NCBI GenBank assembly: GCA_001692895.1
Contig: KV748240.1
Location: 503,239 to 567,238, forward strand
DNA from: Cenococcum geophilum 1.58
Taxonomy: Eukaryota > Ascomycota > Dothideomycetes > Gloniales > Gloniaceae
Direction: 5' to 3'
DNA: 64,000 nucleotides
Made by a program: the position numbers and the translations under genes. A model generated the notes under the pieces. That model was not told the DNA's origin, made no database searches, and worked only from the letters and a program-made list of their open reading frames with translations. Numbering within the stretch: position 1 is the first letter of the stretch; each line of letters starts with the position of its first letter. Of the stretch, positions 1 to 9,350 are shown in pieces.

Positions 1-2406
1 TACAGTAATAACCTAACCGAATATTGGAAATACGTTAACCTTATTTTATAAGCCCTGTACGGAGCTAGTCTATAATTAGATGTAGATAAATATAAGTTTT
101 ATAAAACGGAAGTCCTATACCTTAGACTCCTTATTTTTATAAACGGTATATAAATAGACCTAAAGAAAGTTAAAGTAATTATAAACTGGCAAGAACCTAA
201 GAACGTTAAGGACGTAAGAGCCTTTATAGGATTTGCTAATTTCTACTAATGGTTTATTAATAACTTCTCCGCCCTAGTTTTACCCCTTATAGCTTTAACC
301 TAAAAGGATAAAGTTTTTGTCTTTAATAAGGAATGCAAGAAGGCCTTTACCTATCTAAAGGTTATATTTACTACTGCGCCCGTACTCTAACACTTTAACC
401 TAAACCGAATAAGTGTTATAGAAGCCGACTTATCTAACTACGTTACTAGAGGCATCCTGTCTTAATATAACGAGGATGGAGTATTATACCCCGTAGCATA
501 CTTCTTAAAATAACTAAGCCCAGCTAAATATAACTACAAGATCTACAATAAGGAATTGTTAGCTATTATTAGATATTTTAAACAATAGCAACCTAAACTA
601 GAAGGCACTGGATTTCTAATTAAGGTCCTTAGCGACTATAAGAACCTATAGTACTTTACAACTACAAAACAGCTAAGTTACCGTTAGGCCCGCTAGTTAG
701 AATATCTGTCTTATTTCCAATTCTTAATTACGTACCGCTTAGGCGTCCAAGGCCAGAAGCCTAATACTCTAACCCAACGCTTACAAGACGCGCTAGCCTT
801 AAAAGAAGCGCGCTCTTACCGAAATCAGACCCTGCTTCGCCCTAAACTATTTAACCCTCCTACTAAAGATCTTATGGTATATGTCCTTAAAATAACTAAT
901 CGATTAATTAAATAGATTATAGTTAACGAATACCCAAATGACGAGTTTATCTAAGAGACGCTTAAGCTAATGCAAAATGGTATTAGACGCTCTAAAAAGA
1001 TTTCTCTAAGTAAATGCGAAGCCCGCGGAAACCGCTTATATTACCGGAACCGTCTAGTTATCCCTAATTATAATAAGCTTAAGCTTAAACTCCTTAAACA
1101 TATATACAATCTACCTGTCGCCGGCCACCTGGGCTGAGAAAAGACCCTAAAACTACTCTAACGGGAGTATTATTGGCTGAATATGCATAATATGACACGA
1201 AGGTACGTCTCTAGCTGCTACACCTGCTGACGAGCTAAAGCCTTATATAAGACATATAACGGTTTTTTAAAGCCGTTGCCTGTTCTGGACCGAAGATAAA
1301 GGGATATCTTAATTAACTTTATTGTTAACCTTCCTAAAAGTAGAGGCTGTATGAACATTATAGTAGTTATAAACCGACTATCTAAAATGAGATACTTAAT
1401 TGCCTGCCCCGATATATTAACGCCTACTATCGCCTAACTATTTCTAGATTACATATAGAAACTCCACGGACTCCCTAAAATAATTATCTCCAATAGAGGC
1501 AGCCAGTTTATCTTAGCATTCTAGAAAGAACTAACTACTTAACTCCGTATTAAAGCACTATTGTCTACCGCATATTATTTAGAAACGGATGGCTAAATAG
1601 AATGCGTAAATGCTATAATGGAATAGTATATTCGGATATACACGTCGTATTTGTAGGATAACTGGATTAACTGGCTTATATTTACCGAGTTTACTGCAAA
1701 TAACTCCGTTTCGGAAACCACGAAAGTCTCCCCGTTCCTGGCCAATTACGGCTAGTACCTATAAATGGGTTTTAAACCCTTTAGTAATATTCCTTACCCC
1801 GCTTATTACGCCTTATAAGTTATAGAAGTAAATAAATTCGTAGAGAAGATAGAGGAACTATAATAGTTCCTTACCGATAAGATAATATAGGCTCAATCTA
1901 TCTATAAAGCCGCAGCGAATAAGAAACAAACCCTAGTACCGGCCTACCAAATTAGTAATTTCGTCTAGCTAGATATAAGAAATCTAAACACAAAACAACC
2001 TACTAAGAAACTTAATTAGAAGAACGCTGGCCCTTATAAGGTTAAAAAGGTTATCTCTCCTTATGCCTACCGATTAAAGCTCCCTAATACGGTTAAAATC
2101 CACCCCATATTCTATACGTCAGTCCTCCACCCTACTGCCCCCATATTAGACGCCCTACCTAGACAGATATAAGACCCTCCCCTACTAGTTAAAGTGGATA
2201 GTGAAAACAAGTACTTTGTTAAAAGAATTAACGATATTAAGTATAATAAACGGAAACGCTAATATATATATCTTATGAAATGGAGAGGCTTTACTAAGTC
2301 CTTATAGGAACCCATTAACTTTATAGGACTTATATAAGCCGTAGAAGACTTTCACAAACTCCACCCAGAACTACTATAGCCCCATCTCGCAGAAGCTCGA
2401 GTTTAA
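1..2406 (+). pseudogene. Ty3/gypsy pol, 3' part (RT end, RNase H, integrase, chromodomain), RIP-inactivated (gypsy-0)
   Basis: One reading frame (codons starting at position 1) runs across the whole stretch and is broken only by TAA/TAG. Seen in order: the end of reverse transcriptase with a degraded form of the 'FxGFANFYRxFI' block near 210-280; RNase H with a YKIYNKELLAII motif near 530-570; the integrase zinc region with paired Cys near 1100-1240; the integrase core with a GSQF block near 1490-1515 and a STAYxxETDG-like block near 1560-1595; and a chromodomain with YLMKWRGFTKS near 2269-2300. This order is that of a fungal chromovirus pol. Stops replace Q and W codons, as RIP predicts. The 5' half lies left of the window. 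It cannot make an active protein. Confidence 0.93.
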
Positions 2407-2417
2407 AGGGGGGGTAC

Positions 2418-2787
2418 TATTACGGGACACCCCCGTAATACCTTGCACACATCCACCTGTTTCCACTAACTTAGCAATTAGAGACTAACCGCGAAATGGC
2501 AATCTAATGGCAATCTAATGGTAATCTAACGGCAATCTACAGCATTCTGCTATATTCTGCCAAGTTCTACCAAATTCTGCCAAGTTCTGCCAGGACCACG
2601 ACCTAAACCCTATTCTGCCTATGTATATGTTAACTAAGCAACCAAGTCAACAATATATGCCCTTTCTTCCCGTTTCCCTACCTTCTTTCCTTACGCAACG
2701 TCTTGACTTTATTACGCAGTTCATATATATAGCTTAATAATACCTACTTCGCTATATATTATCACCGCTTGTGCTTACTCCGTAACA
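2418..2787 (+). repeat. 3' LTR of gypsy-0
   Basis: A G-run polypurine tract (2405-2414) follows the end of pol and is followed by TATTACGGGAC (from TGTTACGG by RIP). A matching inverted end, CCGTAACA, closes at 2787. About 370 bp. Inside it are short repeats of a GGCAATCTAAT-like 11-mer (2487-2540) and a TTCTGCCAA-like 10-mer (2541-2602). The partner LTR and one copy of the target duplication lie outside the window, so the boundaries rest on the inverted ends only. Confidence 0.75.
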
Positions 2788-4010
2788 CTTACTAAGCGTT
2801 TTAGATACTGTCCAGGACTCTATCTAGGACATTTAGTAGCTAGCTATAGGCGAGCTTAATAGGGGAATACTTTGTTATAGTATAGACTTTAGATTTAGAG
2901 GTTAAGGCTACTTCTTTAAGTAGGGAGGCCTAATTAGACTATTTTTAGTTTGTAAATATATATAGGTATACCTTAAGCTCCTAATTCTAACGCTCTATCT
3001 AATAATTTTTGATTTTAATTTTTTTATTTATATCCGTTATATTATACTATATACAATACTACGTATACAGCCTCTAGGCTATAGCGCTATAGTCCTATAT
3101 ACATAAATCCTTCCTAGGCAGCTTAATATATACTAGTAACTAAGTAAACACTCTAGCCCGTTTTAAATACTAGGGGAGATTTTGTTCTAGTGTTTTACTT
3201 ACTAATATTTAGTTTATACTAAGGAAACCCTAGCTCTTTATCTATTTTTGCCATATTCTACCATTCTTAGACTAGAAAAAGCGCTCTAAAAGATAGATTT
3301 TAGTTATAGTTTTGTATATAAAAATAAGAGAAATAACATAGCTTGCTAGCTTGGAAGTAGCTACCAATTACCCCTATATAGCTTTTTTTAGTAATATAAC
3401 CCATTTTCCCCCTTACTTGAAAATAAGTAGGGAATTAGTAATTAATAGCTACTCTCTCTATAAATAGGCTATTAATCCTAGTTTTATATTTTATAAAACA
3501 GGTATTTTATAAGGGCGAACCTTGCTATATAAAACCCACCCTAGTAGGAAATTTTTTTACAAAGTTGTCTTATATAGGGTATAAATACCAATTCCCCTAT
3601 ACACCTTATATTTGACGTGCTAAAGTAATATAAACTGGCCCCTTTTCCCCTACTATAGCTACCGTAGCGCATCTGCGGTATACCTATAGTGCGGTAGTTG
3701 TGGTAGTTATAGTAGTTATCTATATCGCGATGGCTTGATAGCCCACAATACGTCTGCGGTAATGGTAGTAGGTCTGCGGTAATAGTGGTAGGCTTGCGGT
3801 AATAGTAGTAGTAGTTATTATCTAGATCTGCGGCGCGTCTGTAGTATGTCTACGGTGCGACCGTGCGCCAATAGTATAGAGGTCGTCTACTCTGTGGCAG
3901 ACTGGTTATAGTGGAATTGTTAGTTGTGGTGGCTAGCGTCGTCTTTAGGGGGTATATAATCGGCGGCGCCCCTGCGACGACGGTGGAGGAGTAAAGGGAG
4001 GCGACGGCAG
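2788..4010. other. AT-rich degraded sequence, no gene seen
   Basis: No frame of useful length is open. 3003-3139 is a LINE tail (separate entry). 3640-4010 is a less AT-rich patch of imperfect GGTAGT/GCGGTAAT-type short repeats ending in GGCGACGG repeats. The rest shows nothing I can name. Confidence 0.5.
3003..3139 (-). repeat. 3' tail of a LINE-like element (minus strand)
   Basis: About 113 bp (3027-3139) is the reverse complement of the 3' end of the poly(A)-tailed LINE fragment at 41317-41920. On the + strand a T-rich run (3003-3027) sits where that copy has its A-tail. The homology stops after about 113 bp, so this copy is either heavily 5'-truncated or from a diverged subfamily that shares only its 3' end. 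Confidence 0.6.
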
Positions 4011-4019
4011 AGACGAAAA

Positions 4020-4403
4020 GGAGGCGACGGCTATCTAACTATTTATCTATAGGTGGAATGCAGTACTAAGTTTACATTAAATGCGGAGATAGTAGTATAT
4101 AGTACTTTAGTACTCGCTTATAAATATAATACCCCTATTAGAGATAATATTATTTAGAGGCCCTATTTGCGTAAAGACTTTAGATAAAAGTTCTATAAGT
4201 TATATAGTATTAATTATCTTACACACTAGATAGTAGTATATTAGCTTTATAAAATAGTCTATAAAGATAAGGATAGAGTTATACTCTACGCTATTAGGAG
4301 TTTTAGACTCTAGGAGATCTATAATAACATCGGCAAAATATAGTACCCTACCAATGGCCTCAATGGTTAGTGGTTGACGCAATTGGCGCGCAGTTGAGGG
4401 CAT
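4020..4403 (-). pseudogene. Ty3/gypsy integrase core fragment
   Basis: The minus strand encodes an integrase core. A DVIIDLLESKTPN block occupies the place of the 'DFITDLPESKTPN' first-Asp block. It is followed by a YNSILIFIDYFIKL block, an ISNRG block (normally SDRG, second Asp changed to Asn) and a LSTAFH...DG block. The first 67 residues are open (4200-4403); the rest carries TAA/TAG stops. It stops abruptly at both ends against short-repeat sequence and is not linked to a reverse transcriptase. It is a separate copy from the gypsy-1 integrase at 6.65-7.48 kb, which contains its own version of the first-Asp block. Confidence 0.82.
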
Positions 4404-4440
4404 TTGGCAACTCGACCGACTAGCCTATGTCGTGTTTTTT

Positions 4441-4520
4441 TAACACGCAGCCTGCGCGCAGTCTGCGCGCAACCTGCGCGTAACCTACGCGAAACCTGCC
4501 AGTAATCTGCGCATTTGGCA
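4441..4520. repeat. Short tandem repeat, CTGCGCGCAA-like unit
   Basis: About six imperfect 10-12 bp units of the form CCTGCGCGCAA, GC-rich inside an AT-rich stretch. Some copies carry C-to-T or G-to-A changes. No coding role is apparent. Confidence 0.7.
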
Positions 4521-4650
4521 ACCATAATTATATTTACCTCTTTTATACTAATAGCATATTTTAAATAAATAAAAGCTACTTTAAGGCTATTTATAAGGCT
4601 AGCAAAATAAATATTATTTTAGATAATTTAATATAATATAGCAATGGTTC

Positions 4651-5075
4651 TCTTCTACCTATCTACCTATTAACTTACCTACCTACCTATCTACCTACCT
4701 ACCTATATCGCCTACCTGTCTATATTACCTACCTGTCTGCATCGCCTACCTATCTATATTACCTACCTGTCTATATCGCCTACCTATTTATATCGCCTAC
4801 CTATCTGCATTACCTACCTATTTACATTACCTACCTATCTACATCGCCTACCTATCTACATTGCCTACCTATCTACATCGCCTACCTATCTATATCGCCT
4901 ACCTATTTATATCTGCCTACCTATCTATATCTGCCTACCTATTAGCATTTACTTACCTATCTGCATCTACTTACCTGTCTATATCTAATTACTAGTCTAT
5001 ATCTGCCTACCTATCAGCATCTACCTACCCGTTAGCATCTTCCTATTTATGCCTACCTATCTATACTGCCTTAAT
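4651..5075. repeat. 17-bp minisatellite
   Basis: Head-to-tail copies of CCTACCTATCTATATCG and close variants. At least twelve are in strict 17-bp register between about 4710 and 4920, with looser copies on both sides. Differences are mostly transitions. It is followed by a short GATC run near 5086-5097. Confidence 0.9.
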
Positions 5076-5114
5076 TCGATCGATCGATTAAATTGTTTAT
5101 AGTGTTCGCTAGCT

Positions 5115-5466
5115 AGTTATTATCGTCTGGCTCTGGCGACGGTCGTTTAGTTCTAGCAACAGTCATCTAGTTCTAGTAACGGTCGTCTAGTTCTAGCGAC
5201 AATCGTCTAGTTCTGGCGACGGTCGTCTAGCTCTAGCAATGGTCATCTGGCGACGGTTATGTGGTTCTGGTAACGGTTATCTAGCAATAGCAACGATCGT
5301 CTAGTTCTGGTAATAGTTGTCTAGTTCTAGCGATAGTCGTCTAGTTCTAGCAACGGTCGTCTCATTCTAGCAACGGTCATCTAGTTCTAGTAACGGTGTT
5401 CTAGTTCTAGTGATGGCGACGGTTATCTAGTTCTAGTAACAGTCGTCTAGTTCTAGCGACGGTCCT
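5115..5466. repeat. 20-bp minisatellite
   Basis: About sixteen copies of a 20-bp unit, consensus CGTCTAGTTCTAGCGACGGT, with a few short or broken units near 5240-5300. The sequence is unrelated to the arrays on either side. An undetermined base (N) follows at 5479, so copy number at this end may be an assembly estimate. Confidence 0.88.
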
Positions 5467-5574
5467 CTACTAGCTGCCNTTCTGGTGCCTCCCTAGGTAG
5501 GGAGGATATAAGAAAGGATAGATGGATAAAAAAAATAAGGTGGCTATATAGGAGAGGCTATCGGGAATATAGCG

Positions 5575-6095
5575 GGGACCCGATGCAGAGCTTTATATAG
5601 AGCCTCTATACGCAGAGCTTCGCGTAAAGCCTTGTGCAGAGCTTCGTGTAGAGCCTTGTGTAGAGCCTCCGTACGCAGAGCTTCGCGCAGAGCCTCTATA
5701 CATAGAGCTTTAGGCAGAGCCTCTGTACGCAGAGCTTTATATAAAGCCTCTATACGTAAAGCTTTATATAGAGCCTTATATAGAGCCTTATACAAAGCTT
5801 CGTATAGAGCTTTGTACAGAACTTTGTACAGAGCTTTGTATAGAGCTTTATGTAGAGCTTCGTACAAAGCTTTATACAGAGCTTCGTGCAGAGCTTTATG
5901 TAGAGCTTTGTGCAGAGCTTCGTATAGAGCTTCGTGCAGAGCTTTATGCAGAGCTTTATGCAGAGCTTTATGCAGAGCTTCGTGCAGAGCTTCGTACAGA
6001 GCTTCGTATAGAGCTTCGTGCAGAGCTTTATGCAGAGCCTCTATACGTAGAGCTTTGTGTAGAGCTTCGTGTAGAGCCTTATGCAGAGCCTCTAA
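5575..6095. repeat. 12-bp minisatellite (AGAGCTTCGTGC family), RIP-altered copy
   Basis: About forty copies of a 12-bp unit, consensus AGAGCTTCGTGC, with occasional 15-bp units. Because 12 is a multiple of three and the unit has few stops, long repeat-only frames run through it on both strands (for example 5544-5867 minus and 5632-6099 plus, made of RAL/RAS- and EAL/KAL-type repeats). I do not treat these as genes. The same unit fills the MULE-like element at 27.1-27.8 kb. Here many units read TTTATGC or TTCGTAT, i.e. C-to-T and G-to-A changes. Confidence 0.92.
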
Positions 6096-6164
6096 GTAAT
6101 AAAACTATGTAAAAATTCATTTGCGTAATTAGTATATAACTTTACCTTAATTACATGTCAAGGA

Positions 6165-6625
6165 ATATACAGTTAGCTTTTAAAGTTGTTAAGTAGGTTA
6201 ACTGCGTATTATTTAACTTTTAAATATATTAAGTAGGTTAACTGCGTATTAAGTTAGTTAAATTATATATTAAGTAGGTCAACTGCGTGTTAAGTTAGTT
6301 AAATTACATGTTAAGTAGGTCAACTGCGTATTAAGTTAATTAAATTGCATGTTAAGTAGGTTAACTGCGTGTTAAGTTAGTTAAATTATATATTAAGTAG
6401 GTCAACTGCGTGTTAAGTTAGTTAAATTGCATATTAAGTAAATCAACTATGTATTAAGTTAGTTAAATTGCATATTAAGTAGGTCAACTGCGTATTAAGT
6501 TAGTTAAATTGCATGTTAAGTAGGTTAACTGCGTATTAAGTTAGTTAAATTGCGTGTTAAGTTAGTTAATTGCGTATTAAGTTGGTTAATTGCGTGTCGA
6601 GTTGGTTAAATTGCATGTCAATTAC
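6165..6625. repeat. 41-bp tandem repeat
   Basis: About ten copies of a 41-bp unit made of two related half-units, TTAAGTAGGTCAACTGCGTA and TTAAGTTAGTTAAATTGCATG. The array begins after AT-rich sequence at 6110-6160 and ends against the truncated integrase end of gypsy-1. Confidence 0.9.
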
Positions 6626-6649
6626 GCGAAACGCGAACACTAAAGTCAA

Positions 6650-7477
6650 CTTGAATCTCATCCTACGAATATTTTCCCGATAAAAGTTAAGTAAATAATG
6701 CTACTAGGTTTAAGAAGGGATTTAAAGAGACTATAGCTTACTATAGGGTTTATAACGGCGTGATTTAAAGTATTAGTAGGTATTGTAGTTATCTAAGTAT
6801 TTGTAAAAGTCCTAGGTAAAGCCGTTTTAAGTATACTTTATCGCGATTACTTTAAAAGTATAGTTAAAACCATAGTAGCCGCCTATAGGATTATTATAAT
6901 TCTACTTAAGGATCTTTTATTATAGTAGTATATAATTTAGCATCTAGACCTTATTGTTTTACCTTAGGAGTCCTTAATTATTAAGGGCGTAGTTCTTATT
7001 ACTAGTAGGAACTTGCCCTTAGGTTAACTAATTATATATTAAGTATATAAAGGCGTCCCTTTTTTATACTTTGTAAATAAAATTAACTAGTAACTTAGGG
7101 GGGTATTTTATAAATAGCGTTTTAGCTAAGGCAGCTACTATTACCTCTTTGCTATAGTATAAGACTCTGCGTAAAGTTAGTGCTAGTAAAGTAATATATA
7201 ATATATAAGTAACTCACTAAGTTATTATAGGGGACTATAGCCTAGGCTAAGGGATCTTCCTTAGGATTAAGCGCTATTAGTCTAGTTAAAGTGGTCGTAG
7301 AGAGAATAGTAGGACACTTTAGTCTGCCGGCGCTAAGTTTATAAAGGTCGCTTATATACTATATATATATTACTTACTAATATAGTATAGTAGTACTAGG
7401 ACCGCCTATAAGGCCTATAACCTATAACTTTTATTATAATCTAGGTAGTATAGTATTAAGGACTATTTTCTTACTAC
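6650..7477 (-). pseudogene. gypsy-1 pol continued: linker and integrase zinc domain
   Basis: This is the continuation of gypsy-1 pol beyond the gypsy-2 insertion, in the same frame at the junction. The zinc-binding region is visible on the minus strand near 6750-6910: a YYGFNYTFKVIA block (normally GHYGF.RTF), a degraded 'CDTCQ' position, and FKSRRYKPYSKL. The catalytic core begins (a degraded 'DFITG' block near 6660-6690) and is then cut off. There is at least one frame change between the linker and the zinc region. Non-functional. Confidence 0.8.
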
Positions 7478-7880
7478 TATAACAACACCTTAGAGTAGGT
7501 ACTACGGTAGGCACGCTAATAGGCTAGGTATATAGGTATAAAATAGTTAACAATATAATAATTAGTAAAGTAGGTGCCTAATAAATTAACTCTAATTATA
7601 TTCTAAGGTTTACTACAAAGAAGAGAACTATCTAGGTAGGGATTGTAATCCTTTAAATATATAATCCAACTCCTAAGAAACATACTAAGTACGTTAGTAC
7701 GTTAATACGTCGGTATGTCCTATATTCTTACGTTCTAAATTAATAACGTAATACGTTATATAACTTAGCTACCCCTTATTCTATAGCTTAATCAATTCTA
7801 TTGCCTTAAGCACTATCTTAACTAACCCGTTTATGTCTCTTCTTAGTAGTTTTACTACTGCCGCTATAAGGTCTATAACA
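7478..7880 (-). repeat. 3' LTR of gypsy-2
   Basis: The partner of 21144-21562, in the same direction. Differences are mostly C/T and G/A. ACTAC precedes it at 7473. A purine-rich tract lies just inside the element on the minus strand. Confidence 0.92.
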
Positions 7881-7899
7881 CCATCCCCTTCCTTTTTAT

Positions 7900-8667
7900 C
7901 TTCGTCCTTAAAGATTTATCTTATCTCTACGTTATCTATTAGAGGTATAGCATTTCTATTTTTAATTTAATAACCTTTCTAATTTATAATGCCTCCTATT
8001 AGATCCTCTATATCTAATTATCACAACTAGCTAGTAACTACTATATTATTACTTAGTAAAGTTATACCATCTTATTCTTATTACGCTAAGAAGAAGTTAG
8101 TATATATTATAATCGCCTCCCTAACCAGTTACTAACCTTCCTCTTATATTAAATATACGCGAGCGAATATACAATTGTCCTATAATATTTAATCCGTTTT
8201 TAATACTAAATATAAGCGTCTAATTCTTTATTATAGATATTTTATTCCTTATCTAATTTATTATAAAGTCTTATATTTAATTTAAAGCTTTTTATTTTAA
8301 GGGTAAGCTATCTTTAATTCGTACTAAAGTTTATAAGCTCCGGGATAATAAAGAGCGTATCTATACTAAGGAACGGCGGGTATTTAATACTTAAATAACT
8401 ACTTATACCCGTCTACTTCGTCTTAAAAAGGTTTATAAGAAGGTCTATTTTAAGGAGTAGAAACTTATTAAATAGGGGTTATATAAGCTAGAAGCTAAAA
8501 AAGCCAAAAAGGATTCTAATTAAGAAGGGGCGGAAATAACTTATACGCTAGTAGTGGGTCCTTTAAGTCCTTTAGTAATCTTATTACCTTTAACTAATCT
8601 ATTTACTTCTAATTTTTACTTCTTAATACTACCTAACCTACTTTCTTTTAATACTTCTATACCTTTC
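7900..8667 (+). pseudogene. Antisense reading frame between integrase end and 3' LTR of gypsy-2, unrecognised
   Basis: On the strand opposite to gypsy-2, one frame (codons at 8326, 8329...) is coherent from about 8160 to the copia-1 insertion, with stops only at TAA/TAG. The best part (8284-8530) is basic and helix-like: KGKLSLIRTKVYKLRDNKE, then a segment rich in RLLRLKK and KKVYFKE, then a Lys/Ala-rich stretch KLEAKKAKKDS. It looks like a coiled-coil C-terminus. I do not recognise the family. Some LTR elements carry an extra antisense ORF at this place, and this could be one; an older inserted gene fragment is the alternative. Confidence 0.4.
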
Positions 8668-8840
8668 TGTCGGAACGTTAATCATATAACGTGGTTATGG
8701 GACTACGTAGCGAGGTTAGCTAACCTGACCTTAGAGCAACCCCTTACTTCTAGTAAAAATAATTAACTACTAACTTTAACACCGCATACGTACCACTATA
8801 AGTGATATTTGTGCACGTTGATAAAGCGAGTATACTAATA
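8668..8840 (+). repeat. 5' LTR of copia-1
   Basis: 173 bp, matched by 14790-14962. It starts TGTCGGAACG, and its inverted end (CCGACA) is altered here to CTAATA by transitions. A small open frame at 8554-8766 runs from outside the element into this LTR and is not a gene. Confidence 0.94.
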
Positions 8841-8880
8841 CTGATTAGTAGACGTATAGATTAGGAAATACGCAATAGCA

Positions 8881-9190
8881 AAGCTTGAAACCACGCATTA
8901 GCTTAACTGCTAACGCGTTAGATTGTAGAGCTATCGCCCTATTTTAGTTAAAGGAGAAAGCTATGTTACCCTTGAAGCTCGAGACCACGTATTAGCTTAC
9001 TAACGCGTAAGATCGCCTAGAGAATCGTATCTTTACTTAGAGAGAGCTACGTTACCCCTTAAAGCTTAAGACTACGTATTAACTTAACTGTTAACACGTT
9101 AGATTGCCTAGAGGACCTTAAAGCTTAAGACCACATATTAACTTAACTGCTAACGCGTAAGATCGCCTAGAGGACCGTATCTTTGCTAAG
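8881..9190 (+). repeat. Repeats in the copia-1 leader
   Basis: About four imperfect copies of a 60-120 bp unit that contains ACCACGTATTAGCTTAACTG followed by a TAACGCGTAAGATCGCCTAG-like segment. They sit between the 5' LTR and the start of the polyprotein frame. Their role is unknown; leader repeats in LTR elements can be packaging or expansion artefacts. Confidence 0.7.
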
Positions 9191-9350
9191 AATCGTCTTT
9201 AGTCTTTAGTCTTTAAAAACTATAGATTTGTTAAGGGGACACGCACACACCCTTATACCCTTACCTTTATACCCCCGACCTTAACCTTAACCTTAACCTT
9301 AACTTCTAAACGACGACTACCCTTATATATAAAGACACGATAATATAGAA

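Noticed and set aside
4651..5466. Regularly spaced repeats that could suggest a CRISPR array
   Set aside because: Units are contiguous 17- and 20-bp tandem repeats without unique spacers, there are no cas genes, and the setting is eukaryotic.
5479..5479. Undetermined base (N)
   Set aside because: Not a biological feature; noted only as a sign that the array cluster may be imperfectly assembled.
8554..8766. 70-codon plus-strand open frame
   Set aside because: It spans the junction between gypsy-2 and the copia-1 LTR, so it arose by insertion; its upstream half belongs to the antisense frame listed separately.
9279..9303. CCTTAA run resembling a telomeric repeat
   Set aside because: Only four or five CCTTAA units inside the copia-1 leader. 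Fungal telomeres are normally TTAGGG/CCCTAA, and there is no array.
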